A stretch of 30,639 bases of DNA from JAHHLP01 sp041609895 (GTDB taxonomy: Bacteria > Bacteroidota > Rhodothermia > Rhodothermales > JABDKH01): the NCBI GenBank assembly GCA_041609895.1, contig JBFIPX010000021.1, positions 1 to 30,639 of the forward strand, in the 5' to 3' direction. The translations under genes and the position numbers were made by a program. The notes beneath the pieces are model-generated. The model searched no databases, had not been told where the DNA came from, and was given only the letters and a program-made list of their open reading frames with translations. Shown here piece by piece: positions 15,768-23,740 of this stretch; within the stretch, counting starts at the first letter, position 1, and each line of letters starts with the position of its first letter.

Positions 15768-15799
15768 CGTCGAATCAGAAAAACGTCGAATTAGAAAAT
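15768..15799. repeat. 16-bp tandem duplication at a convergent gene junction
   Basis: CGTCGAATCAGAAAAA (15768-15783) is followed directly by CGTCGAATTAGAAAAT (15784-15799), 14 of 16 bases identical. The second unit contains the stop codon of the (-) membrane-protein gene, and the first unit carries an equivalent stop triplet. It is probably a local duplication. Confidence 0.6.
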
Positions 15800-16528
15800 T
15801 GCGACAGCACCGGCAACGGCTGCAACGGCGATGAGCAGTCCGGACAGCACAACACTGGCGAGCACCAAAACCAGAACGATCGGATTGGCTACCCGGACCA
15901 AGACCGAAGCGCCAACAAGGGCCTCTCGACTATCGAACAGCGACGATCTCAGCCGGGCGATCGACTGGATCAGGCTCAATAGCCTTCCGAATCGTTTCCC
16001 CGCCCCATCGGTGACTGCCGAATACGCGTCTCGAGACGTGGACGAGAGCTCTGTCGACGCATCGACAAGACGCTCCGGTAGCGTAACCAGTTGGTGAAGT
16101 CCAAGACGAAAAACGAATAGAATGGCTGCGGGCACGGCAAGGACTAGCAGGGTCGCAACGGCGGCGACAGCTTTCCACCATGCGAAAGGCTCGAACGGCA
16201 GATAGACAAGCAGTACGACCACCAGTGCGGACAGACCCGACAGCGACCCAAGCGTTCCAAAGAAGCCCACAAACGTTCGGGCCCGGCTGGACACCGGCTC
16301 GATTGCCATAAGAAGACGGCCGCCAGCGACGCTTGTTGAGCCACTGATACCTGGCGGCCCCTCCACGACAGCCGAGTTGCCGGTCGAGGCCACCAGTTTG
16401 CTACCGGAACCTGCGCCCGCTTTGGCGAGACCCTCGGTACCAGTAGTATTCGTTTCGGTAGTAGTACCGCGGCTGCCATCTTGACGCCGCGACGTATCGT
16501 CACCTGAATTCTCGCCTTCGTCCGTCAT
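15791..16528 (-). CDS. Membrane protein of unknown function
   Basis: The first 70 residues are a disordered, Thr/Ser/Gly-rich, charged tail. Hydrophobic segments follow at about 84-112 (GFFGTLGSLSGLSALVVVLL), 118-143 and 205-245, giving three or four membrane passes. Between them is an amphipathic stretch of about 60 residues with ERLVDASTELSSTSRDAYSA, likely helical and on one side of the membrane. I do not recognise a family. Its ATG overlaps the stop of the CCA-enzyme gene in an ATGA arrangement, so translation is coupled. It is the last gene of that transcript; the convergent GatZ/KbaZ-like gene ends 26 bases away. Confidence 0.7.
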   Translation of the reverse strand: MTDEGENSGDDTSRRQDGSRGTTTETNTTGTEGLAKAGAGSGSKLVASTGNSAVVEGPPGISGSTSVAGGRLLMAIEPVSSRARTFVGFFGTLGSLSGLSALVVVLLVYLPFEPFAWWKAVAAVATLLVLAVPAAILFVFRLGLHQLVTLPERLVDASTELSSTSRDAYSAVTDGAGKRFGRLLSLIQSIARLRSSLFDSREALVGASVLVRVANPIVLVLVLASVVLSGLLIAVAAVAGAVAIF

Positions 16529-18039
16529 TGTCGATTCTTCCCCTTCCGTGACTCTGCAAGAATGTCGTCCTTGATTTGCATCAGGTAGTCGAATGCGGCA
16601 TCATGCTCGTTCGGAATAATCCCGTCGAGTATTGCCTCACGCACCGCTTCTTTCAAGTCCCCGATGGCTCGGCTGGGCGGCAAACCGAGCACCTCCATAA
16701 TCTCGTTGCCGTCAACCGGCGGCTGAAAGTTCCTGAGACGGTCTTTCTCCTCAACTTCCAGCATCTTCTCTTCAACAGAATCAAATGCGTTCAGGTAGCG
16801 GCGTACGCGACGCGGGTTCTTCGATGTTATGTCAGCACGCACCAACGTCATGAGATCATCGATGTCCTCGCCTGCATCAAAGAGAAGTCTGCGGACAGCC
16901 GAGTCCGTGACGTTGTCGTCCACCAAAGCGACCGGGCGGTGATGTAGTCGGATCAATTTTCGCACGTATCGCATGCGATCGTCGGTGGGAAGCTTGAGCC
17001 GACGAAACAGGCCGCTGATCATTCTGGCTCCACGCTCCTCGTGGCTGTGAAAAGTCCAACCCGTTGACGGGGAGTAGCGTTTGGTCGCCGGCTTTCCGAT
17101 GTCATGTAGCAGAGCCGCCCAACGGAGCCAATACGTGTCTTCGCACGGTCGATTGTGTGTCAGTTCGACCAGATTGTCGAGCACCTGAAGCGTATGCAAG
17201 AAATTGTCCTTATGCCGGCGCCCGTGAATCGCCTCGACACCTTTGAGCTCGACGAGTTCCGGGAAAGTCAGCTCCAGAATGCCAGTGGCCTCTAGAATGA
17301 TGAACCCCCGCGACGGCTCGTCGCAGCACATGATCTTTTCGATCTCGTCGGTGATTCTCTCCTGGCTGAGAATATGAATGCGGGATGCGTGCCGCCGCAT
17401 GGCGGCGAACGCCTTGTCTTCGATCCGAAAGTCGAGTTGAGCCGCGAAGCGTGCCGCACGGACCATCCGCAGAGGATCGTCCGCAAACGTGTCTGCCGGC
17501 TCGAGCGGTGTCCGAATGATCCTCTTCTCGAGGTCTCCCATGCCGTCAAAGGGATCGAGGTGTTGCCCAAACCGCTCCGCATTCAGAGCGAGCGCCATCG
17601 CGTTGATGGTGAAGTCGCGTCGCCGCTGATCGTCCTCGAGTGTTCCATCCTCCACCAACGGCTTACGGGAATCAGCTCGATAGCTCTCCTTTCTCGCCGC
17701 GACAAACTCGAGTAGCAGGTCACTGCCAGTCTCGGACTGACCCTTCGATGCACCAAGGCGAACTGCGGCGGTTCCGAACTTCGGGTACACGCTGGCGGGC
17801 CTGGCGTCAAATTGAAGCGCGACCTTCTGGGCGAGCTTGATACCGCTTCCCGCTCCGACAGTGACAAAGTCGAGGTCGCTCGTGGATCTACCGAGCACCA
17901 GGTCACGCACTACGCCGCCGACCGCATAGGCTTCGATGCCGAGTTCGTCCGCGGCCTGTCCTACCCGTTTCAGTACGTCGCCTAGAGGCGACTGCGCGAT
18001 CCGCGCCTCGATCCCTATGTCCACGCCCGAATTTGTCAC
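16525..18039 (-). CDS. CCA tRNA nucleotidyltransferase / poly(A) polymerase family with HD domain
   Basis: This is a class II nucleotidyltransferase that adds CCA, or adenylates, at RNA 3' ends. The head domain carries AVGGVVRDLVLGR (GGVVRD at 41-46) with the metal-binding DLD at 55-57, the RRRDFTINAMAL block (about 139-150), and DPLRMVRAARFAAQL of the neck. From about 270 an HD phosphohydrolase domain follows, with His278/282, AALLHDIGKP (HD at 312-313) and HSHEERGA. CCA-adding enzymes with a C-terminal HD domain often also have 2',3'-cyclic phosphodiesterase activity. At 504 residues it is at the long end of the family. The start appears to be the GTG at 18039. Whether it adds whole CCA or only A cannot be decided from the window. 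Confidence 0.9.
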   Translation of the reverse strand: MTNSGVDIGIEARIAQSPLGDVLKRVGQAADELGIEAYAVGGVVRDLVLGRSTSDLDFVTVGAGSGIKLAQKVALQFDARPASVYPKFGTAAVRLGASKGQSETGSDLLLEFVAARKESYRADSRKPLVEDGTLEDDQRRRDFTINAMALALNAERFGQHLDPFDGMGDLEKRIIRTPLEPADTFADDPLRMVRAARFAAQLDFRIEDKAFAAMRRHASRIHILSQERITDEIEKIMCCDEPSRGFIILEATGILELTFPELVELKGVEAIHGRRHKDNFLHTLQVLDNLVELTHNRPCEDTYWLRWAALLHDIGKPATKRYSPSTGWTFHSHEERGARMISGLFRRLKLPTDDRMRYVRKLIRLHHRPVALVDDNVTDSAVRRLLFDAGEDIDDLMTLVRADITSKNPRRVRRYLNAFDSVEEKMLEVEEKDRLRNFQPPVDGNEIMEVLGLPPSRAIGDLKEAVREAILDGIIPNEHDAAFDYLMQIKDDILAESRKGKNRQ

Positions 18040-18059
18040 GATTCCGTTTTGCTACGAGA

Positions 18060-18833
18060 CTACTGCCGAAGGCGCCGAAGGATTTCCTCTACCAGCGAGG
18101 ACGCGTCAAGAACGCTTTGCAAAGCGACCGGCGCAGAGGAGCCGTTCTGCACTGCCGAAAGAAAAGCATCGGTCTCTCGTTTCACCAGCCGTACGCGCGG
18201 CCTGGACTCTATACTCCTGACACGAACTTCTGTCGCTGCGAAAACCCGACATGCCTCTTCGTCCTCCGGCCCCATGCGAACGTGCGCAAGAGCGCCGTTG
18301 AGGAAGCGGATCGACAGCAGGGCCATGACGGGCAAGCCCGATGCATTCCGGGCCACCTCCACGTCAATTCGGCGGGTTGCAAACGTACCACAAAGGGTGC
18401 ACGCTAGATCCGCCACGGCCTGCAAACTACGGCGCCAGCTACTGCTCGTGTCCAGCCCCGAAGTCACGGAGAGTATTCGGGCAGGTCCCTCTTCCAGCAA
18501 TTCCTGAATCTGTTCGTCGAACAATAATGGCCGCGTGCACGAAAGCTGCACACCGGCCTCGCGAGCGTGATCTATAAGCAGGCGTGCATCTGCGAGAGGA
18601 GCAACAGAATCTGAGTCGAGGTAGACATGCGACAGTTCACGAACAGCCGTTTCGGCCGTTGGCAAGAGCTCGTCAGCCGCCGCCGCGAGGAATACAACCT
18701 GTGTTTCGGATTTCCCTCCAGACCGGTCGAAATCGGAGCAGTTATTCACGACGCGTACATCACACCCGAAGTCCCAGGCGCTCTCGATCCGAACGTCTGT
18801 CCACTCCGACCGGCCCACAAAGATTGCTTTCAC
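18060..18833 (-). CDS. Degenerate Gfo/Idh/MocA-like oxidoreductase
   Basis: The overall plan resembles the Gfo/Idh/MocA family. A Rossmann-like N-terminal region (QVVFLAAAADELLP, then HVYLDSD) is followed by LADARLLIDHAREAGVQLSCTRPLLFDE, the place of the family's substrate lysine region. The C-terminal end, ETDAFLSAVQNGSSAP and ASSLVEEILRRL, matches the family's final helix. The usual glycine-rich NAD(P) motif after the first strand is missing (MKAIFVGRSEWTDV), as is a clear EKP motif, and at 257 residues it is shorter than the usual 320-350. It may have lost cofactor binding. The start is a GTG at 18833. It ends 20 bases before the CCA-enzyme gene on the same strand, so it is probably the first gene of that operon. 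Confidence 0.55.
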   Translation of the reverse strand: MKAIFVGRSEWTDVRIESAWDFGCDVRVVNNCSDFDRSGGKSETQVVFLAAAADELLPTAETAVRELSHVYLDSDSVAPLADARLLIDHAREAGVQLSCTRPLLFDEQIQELLEEGPARILSVTSGLDTSSSWRRSLQAVADLACTLCGTFATRRIDVEVARNASGLPVMALLSIRFLNGALAHVRMGPEDEEACRVFAATEVRVRSIESRPRVRLVKRETDAFLSAVQNGSSAPVALQSVLDASSLVEEILRRLRQ

Positions 18834-19153
18834 CCAGATACCCCGCGTTGATGATACCGGCTAGATCCAGCGAGGATAGAGCGTACCATCCTCAATAGGA
18901 ACCTCGAAATCATCTTGAAGGTGACCAAGTGAAGTTTCTGGCGATTCACTATTACGCGATGCGCCGATTCTGAATCACATCGAAGTGTTTTTTAGATTGA
19001 TTCTAAATAAGCTTGATCGGGCGGCGTTTTGAAGCCGACGCCGGCGAGTGGAAAGAATGTCCGTAACGAATCGTCCGTCGCCCTACGAATTGCCGCTGCG
19101 CCTGGATATTCACTCGATGAACTCCTGTGCAAGCGCGCCAACGATCTCAAGGA
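18834..19153 (+). other. Intergenic regulatory region before the iron importer
   Basis: No gene. This stretch separates the divergent Gfo/Idh-like gene from the importer operon and contains two palindromes (18966-18976 and 18991-19007, described separately). I could not fix a -35/-10 pair with confidence. Confidence 0.45.
18966..19007 (+). promoter_or_regulatory. Candidate metal-regulator operator before the iron importer
   Basis: TTTAGA (18991-18996), a 5-base spacer and TCTAAA (19002-19007) form a perfect 17-bp palindrome in A/T-rich sequence 147 bases before the substrate-binding protein gene. A second palindrome, GATTC-T-GAATC (18966-18976), lies 14 bases upstream. The TTAG...CTAA core resembles DtxR/IdeR-type sites more than a classical Fur box. 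Iron control is expected for this kind of transporter, but the regulator is inferred. Confidence 0.45.
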
Positions 19154-20143
19154 ATGAACACACAAAGGTCACGCCTGCTCCTGCTCTCGCTTTCACTTCT
19201 TTGGATGGGATGCCAGTCCGGGGAGGACCCGAATTTGACGGTCTATTCCGGCCGCAGCAAGTCACTGGTCGAACCGGTCGTCATGAGATTCTCCACAGAC
19301 ACTGGTATCAAGGTGGACGTCAGGTATGGTGACACTGCGGAGATGGCTGTTGCGTTGATGGAGGAAGGCGATCAGTCTCGTGCCGACGTCTTCTGGGCAC
19401 AGGATGCCGGTGCGCTTGGTGCGGTTGCCCAGGAAGGTCTTCTTGCCACGCTGCCCGACTCTCTGGTTTTAAGGGTCGGCACGAACTACGTAGGCAACCG
19501 CGGCGCATGGGTCGCTACCAGTGGTCGGGCACGTACGCTGGCCTTTTCGGTGGATCGTGTCAATCCGGACGAACTCCCGTCTTCGGTTTTCGACCTGACG
19601 GCGCCTGACTACCGCGGGCGCGTCGGCTGGGCTCCTGCAAACGGATCGTTCCAGGCGTTCGTGACGGCCATGCGGCTGGTCCACGGCGACGACATAACGC
19701 GCAAATGGCTCACGGACATGAAGGAGAATGATGCAGTTGCCTTCCCTAAGAACACCGCAATTCTGCAAGGCATTGCCAACGGCGACGTCGACTTTGGATT
19801 GCCCAATCACTACTACCTTTACCGCTTCAAAAGTGAGGATCCGGATTTTCCGGTAGATCAGACCTCATTCGACGCCGGCGACATCGGCAACCTGGTCAAC
19901 GTTGCCGGGGTGGGAATTGTAACTCATTCCAACAGCCCGGCAGCCGCCGCCCGATTTGTCAGCTACGTGCTTGACGACCAGACCCAGCAATATTTCGCCG
20001 ACCAGACGTTCGAGTACCCGGTTGTCCGAGTCTCCAGTGAAAGGTCGCTACCGCCTGACTCGCTGGTTCCGGCCGTTGAGCTCGACCAGTTGCAAGATCT
20101 CCAGCAAACACTCGACATGCTTCGAGAGGTCGGACTCCTGTAG
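19154..20143 (+). CDS. Fe(III) ABC transporter substrate-binding lipoprotein
   Basis: This is an FbpA-type (cluster D) binding protein that captures ferric iron and delivers it to the permease. The ATG at 19154 gives a lipoprotein signal with the lipobox LLWMGC (Cys20), so it is tethered to a membrane rather than free in the periplasm. The mature protein begins NLTVYSGRSKSLVEPV, the typical first strand of the family, with Tyr31 a likely ligand. The LPNHYYLYRFK segment holds adjacent Tyr220 and Tyr221, equivalent to the iron-binding tyrosine pair of FbpA. The frame extends upstream to a GTG at 19127, but that would add residues before the signal peptide. The next gene begins immediately after its stop. 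Confidence 0.88.
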   Translation: MNTQRSRLLLLSLSLLWMGCQSGEDPNLTVYSGRSKSLVEPVVMRFSTDTGIKVDVRYGDTAEMAVALMEEGDQSRADVFWAQDAGALGAVAQEGLLATLPDSLVLRVGTNYVGNRGAWVATSGRARTLAFSVDRVNPDELPSSVFDLTAPDYRGRVGWAPANGSFQAFVTAMRLVHGDDITRKWLTDMKENDAVAFPKNTAILQGIANGDVDFGLPNHYYLYRFKSEDPDFPVDQTSFDAGDIGNLVNVAGVGIVTHSNSPAAAARFVSYVLDDQTQQYFADQTFEYPVVRVSSERSLPPDSLVPAVELDQLQDLQQTLDMLREVGLL

Positions 20144-21730
20144 GTGGAACGGCACGGCATTAGACGGCTTCTGCACTGGTACTTCCTACTGCCGATTATC
20201 CTGGTGGTAGTCGGTCTTGCGATTCCGCTCTCGTACCTCATCGTAAGGGCGCTCGACGCGGATCCGATTCGGCTGCAAACGCTGATCCTGAGCACGCGCA
20301 ACGCCCAGCTGTTGTGGAATACGGTCCTGCTGGCTCTCGGCGTTCTCGCAGTGGGAAGTATCATTGCCTTTCCGCTCGCGTGGCTCACGGCGAGGACCGA
20401 CCTCCGACCGGCGAAGCTCTACACGGTGATCGGCGTTCTTCCGCTGGCAGTTCCGGGGTACGTCCTTGCGTACGTCATACTGGGCGTCACCGGTTCGTAC
20501 GGGACCCTCGCGCGGTATCTAGGCGTCGACGTGCCGACTCTTTCGGGGTACTGGGGAGCGTTGCTGGCGCTTTCGCTCTACACGTCACCTTATCTGTTTC
20601 TGAATCTGAGAGCCGCCATGATGCGGCTCGATCCGACGCTCGAGGAGGCGGGTCAGTCGCTTGGCTTCGGCAAGCTGCAGGTGTTTCTGCGAGTGACTTT
20701 GCCACAACTGCGACCGGCCTACCTCGCCGGGGCGCTGCTCGTCGTTCTGCATGTGATGGGAGATTTCGGCGTCGTCTCGCTAATGCGCTTTGAGACGTTC
20801 AGTCTAGCGATCTACGTGCAGTTCGCAGGAGCCTTTGAGCGAACCTATGCCGCGATCCTCGCTCTGATGCTGCTATCATTGACGGCAATCGTCCTGGTTG
20901 TCGAGGCCCGGCTTCTACGCGATCTGCGACTCGACCGTTCGAGTCCTATCTCACATTCGAGAGGACTCACTCCCCTCGGCAGGTGGCGACCTCTTGCCGT
21001 CGCGTACTGCGCCACTCTCGGCACGTTGTCCCTCGGAATTCCCGTAGCGTCCATCATCGGGTGGGTGGCGGTAGGTTCTGGTTTTGAATGGAGTACACTT
21101 GCGTCTCCGTTGTGGAACGCCGTCACCGCTTCGGCGCCAGCCGCGCTGGCGGCGACGCTACTTGCAGTTCCACTTTCGTATCTGAGCGTTCGCTTTCCGT
21201 CGGTGGTTACGCGGTCGATAGAACGAGCCTCGTATCTGGGCTATGCGCTACCACCACTCGCGTTGGCACTTGCCTACATCTTCTTCTCCTTGTCAGCTGC
21301 GCCCGGACTTTATCAGACGCTCTGGTTGTTGATCTTTGCCTACACGCTGCACTTTGTTGCAGAGGCCATCGGCCCAGTGCGATCAGCCCTTTACCAGGCG
21401 CCTCCGCACGTCGAAGAGGCCGCGCGGTCTTTGGGAAGAACGCCGCTGCGCGCCTTCGCATCCACGACCCTGCCGCTCATCCGAACCGGAATCGTAGTCT
21501 CGATAGCATTCGTATTTCTCTCTGCGCTCAAAGAGCTGCCTTTAACCGTCCTTCTGGCGCCTCCAGGATTCGAGACGCTTTCGCTCAACGTGTGGAGTTA
21601 CACGAGCGAGGCGATGTACGCTCCCGCGGCGCCATATGCTCTGTCGATTATCGTTCTTTCGGCCCTCTTTGTAGGGCTCCTCATTCGGCACGAGCGGTCA
21701 AGCAGAATTCGACCCGTTCTACATAAATGA
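20144..21730 (+). CDS. Fe(III) ABC transporter permease, fused two-domain
   Basis: This is an inner-membrane channel subunit of the FbpB type in which two permease domains are fused, 528 residues in all, with about twelve hydrophobic segments. Each half carries its own EAA loop that contacts the ATPase: EEAGQSLGFGKLQVFLRVTL at about 167-186 and EEAARSLGRTPLRAF at about 423-438. The GTG start at 20144 directly abuts the stop of the binding-protein gene, so translation is coupled. The relation to the neighbours (binding lipoprotein before, ATPase after) makes a complete importer. The family also includes thiamine and 2-aminoethylphosphonate carriers, but the tyrosine pair in the binding protein favours iron. 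Confidence 0.9.
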   Translation: MERHGIRRLLHWYFLLPIILVVVGLAIPLSYLIVRALDADPIRLQTLILSTRNAQLLWNTVLLALGVLAVGSIIAFPLAWLTARTDLRPAKLYTVIGVLPLAVPGYVLAYVILGVTGSYGTLARYLGVDVPTLSGYWGALLALSLYTSPYLFLNLRAAMMRLDPTLEEAGQSLGFGKLQVFLRVTLPQLRPAYLAGALLVVLHVMGDFGVVSLMRFETFSLAIYVQFAGAFERTYAAILALMLLSLTAIVLVVEARLLRDLRLDRSSPISHSRGLTPLGRWRPLAVAYCATLGTLSLGIPVASIIGWVAVGSGFEWSTLASPLWNAVTASAPAALAATLLAVPLSYLSVRFPSVVTRSIERASYLGYALPPLALALAYIFFSLSAAPGLYQTLWLLIFAYTLHFVAEAIGPVRSALYQAPPHVEEAARSLGRTPLRAFASTTLPLIRTGIVVSIAFVFLSALKELPLTVLLAPPGFETLSLNVWSYTSEAMYAPAAPYALSIIVLSALFVGLLIRHERSSRIRPVLHK

Positions 21731-21794
21731 CGACCAAACCTTTCAGCGCACAGTCCGTTCACACGGTCGATTGCCGGTAGATGCCGATTCTCCG

Positions 21795-22838
21795 ATGCCC
21801 CCCATTCTCGAAGTCCAATCGCTCTTCAAGCGCTTTTCGCAGCACGGTCCGGCCGTTGTGGACAACCTCACGTTCGCGGTCGAGGAAGGTGAGATTCTCG
21901 CCCTGCTGGGTCCAAGCGGTTGTGGAAAGACGACGATTCTCAGGCTTATCGCCGGGTTAACACGGCCCGACGCGGGAGAGATTTCCCTAAAGGGTAAAGT
22001 CATCGCCGGACCCGGCACTCACGTTCCTCCCGAACGGCGCGGAGTCGGCTTGGTATTCCAGGACTATGCGCTCTTTCCGCATCTTACTGTGGAAGAGAAC
22101 ATCACATTCGGGCTCCAGTCCGTCCCCTCAGGTGAACGAGCTGAGATACGCCGTCGGGTAACCCGCCTCTTGGGGCTTTCAGGTTATGAGAGTCGAAGAC
22201 CCCACCAGTTGTCGGGGGGACAGCAGCAACGCGTGGCCCTCGCGAGGACTCTCGCCACTTCCCCTGAAGTCATCCTGCTCGACGAGCCGTTCTCGAACCT
22301 CGATGCCTTGCTTCGCCAGACGACCCGTCAAGAAATACGAGACGTGCTCAAGAAGACGGGGATGACCGCAATCCTGGTCACGCATGACCAGGAGGAGGCC
22401 CTGTCCATCGCGGACCGCGTCGCTGTGATATGGAACGGTCAGATCGAACAGGTGGGAACGCCCGAGCAGGTCTATTTCCAGCCGCGAACACTCTTTGTCG
22501 CGCAATTTCTCGGGAGAACCAATCTGATGCTTTCCTTTGCGCGAGGCACCGTTGCAGACACTCCGATCGGAGAAGTCGTTCTGAACCGGTCGGCGGAAGG
22601 CAATGTGCTCCTTTCCCTTCGACCCGAGCACCTTGCCCTTGAACCTGATCCCGACGAGACAACCGCCGCCGTCGTCCTTGAAAGAGAGTTCAAAGGTCAC
22701 GACATCACGTACAAGGTGAATGTGACCGGAAGCGAATACCTGGTTCACATGCCGAGCCCGGCTGCCTTCAAGCCGGGTGATCACGTCGCATTACGCGCAA
22801 CCGAACCGGCTGTAGTTTTGGAAAAGCGTTCTCGCTAG
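21795..22838 (+). CDS. Fe(III) ABC transporter ATP-binding protein
   Basis: This is the energising subunit of the importer, FbpC-type. The nucleotide-binding domain shows Walker A GPSGCGKTT (39-47), the Q-loop VFQDYALFPHLTV, the ABC signature LSGGQQQR (139-146), Walker B VILLDEPFSNLD (Asp163, Glu164) and the switch His in LVTHDQEEA. From about residue 235 a TOBE-like C-terminal domain follows (LSLRPEHLAL), normal for this class. I prefer the ATG at 21795, which begins right before the first conserved strand; an in-frame TTG at 21771 is possible. A 17-codon frame starting at 21727 in ATGA overlap with the permease stop ends before the ATPase gene and might pass ribosomes on, but that is speculative. 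Confidence 0.92.
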   Translation: MPPILEVQSLFKRFSQHGPAVVDNLTFAVEEGEILALLGPSGCGKTTILRLIAGLTRPDAGEISLKGKVIAGPGTHVPPERRGVGLVFQDYALFPHLTVEENITFGLQSVPSGERAEIRRRVTRLLGLSGYESRRPHQLSGGQQQRVALARTLATSPEVILLDEPFSNLDALLRQTTRQEIRDVLKKTGMTAILVTHDQEEALSIADRVAVIWNGQIEQVGTPEQVYFQPRTLFVAQFLGRTNLMLSFARGTVADTPIGEVVLNRSAEGNVLLSLRPEHLALEPDPDETTAAVVLEREFKGHDITYKVNVTGSEYLVHMPSPAAFKPGDHVALRATEPAVVLEKRSR

Positions 22839-22868
22839 ACGACCGCAAAATCTCGATCGAGTCTGGAC

Positions 22869-22919
22869 GGCGACCTCACTCACGAAGACTGGGGCGACAA
22901 AGATTATTGTCAGGTCGCC
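22869..22919. terminator. Nested inverted repeats at a convergent junction
   Basis: GGCGACCT (22869-22876) and AGGTCGCC (22912-22919) are perfect complements. Immediately inside the right arm a second hairpin, GACAA (22896-22900) with TTGTC (22907-22911), has a 6-base loop. The structure lies between the ATPase gene and the convergent unknown gene and may end both transcripts, although no T tract is present. Confidence 0.35.
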
Positions 22920-22960
22920 ATCCTGGAGGGGATGAATGGCCGGATCCACGAGTAGCGTTT

Positions 22961-23740
22961 CTACTCCGCCAACTGATCGGCTTTTGAAGATCCCGACACC
23001 GGGGCCGCTTCGATTTCGGCGCGGCCTCTCTTTGTACGCATCACGTCGAGCGATCGAATTGTTATGTGCCGGCTGCCCGGATCGATACGGCAGTACTTCC
23101 CCGGGACCAAGCGCTCCACCTCATCAATCAGAGCGTTGGCCAACGGCAAGCGATCCGCCGCGATGTCGGCAACCAGCGACCAGCCACGAGCCGGCGAGCG
23201 GTAGTGCGTCTCCCGATGTCCCCTCTTTTCCAATTCCGCTGCATAGCGATCCATTTGCTCGCGAGAGAATTGCGAGACGATCGACTGGACGTACTCCGTA
23301 TGATACTGCGGTGGATTGTCGGCCCGTTCATCCACCTTCAACGGAAGGTCAACGGTTCTATAGCGCCGCTCCAGACTGCGGCACCCGTATTCCACGGCTG
23401 ATAGACTGCGGACTGCTATTATCTCTCCTTCCTGTCGTAGAGTGTCGTTCCATTCGTCGGCGATGTCACGGAGCCGCACGATGTCGCGTGCACTAAGTGC
23501 CTCACGATCTCGGAGCATACCCAGCGTCACTTTGGGCCACTTTGATCCCTCATGCTCAGGCTCCAGATTGGGGATGAGCTTTTCGACCCGGAGCTTCAAC
23601 TCAAAAATTGCGGAGCTGAACCCCTCAAACACGAGCGTGAGCACGCCGCATCTGGCCACGAAGAATGCCATTGGACGAAAGAAGACCTGCGGCTTGGTCG
23701 CCACGATCTTTCTAAGGTCATTGAGATAACGTTCGTTCAT
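22961..23740 (-). CDS. Uncharacterised protein in the phosphate cluster
   Basis: I do not recognise this protein. It is 259 residues from the ATG at 23740, soluble and rich in charged residues. An N-terminal part (NDLRKIVATKPQVFF) is followed by one mildly hydrophobic stretch (FFVARCGVLTLVFEGFSSAIF), probably a buried helix rather than a membrane segment, then a helical region (LSARDIVRLRDIADEWNDTL). A C-terminal part ends with ITIRSLDVMR and a basic tail. The frame is open upstream to 23809, but the ATG at 23740 limits the overlap with the Na/Pi transporter gene to 23 bases. It is the last gene after ppk1 and the transporter, so it is likely co-expressed with them. Confidence 0.6.
   Translation of the reverse strand: MNERYLNDLRKIVATKPQVFFRPMAFFVARCGVLTLVFEGFSSAIFELKLRVEKLIPNLEPEHEGSKWPKVTLGMLRDREALSARDIVRLRDIADEWNDTLRQEGEIIAVRSLSAVEYGCRSLERRYRTVDLPLKVDERADNPPQYHTEYVQSIVSQFSREQMDRYAAELEKRGHRETHYRSPARGWSLVADIAADRLPLANALIDEVERLVPGKYCRIDPGSRHITIRSLDVMRTKRGRAEIEAAPVSGSSKADQLAE

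Noticed and set aside
21727..21780. Seventeen-codon leader peptide between permease and ATPase genes
   Set aside because: It has an ATGA overlap with the permease stop, but is too short and featureless to call without conservation data.
22936..23496. Plus-strand frame of 186 residues opposite the unknown gene at 22961
   Set aside because: Pro/Ser/Arg-rich composition typical of an antisense reading; the minus-strand frame is longer, better composed and in operon position.
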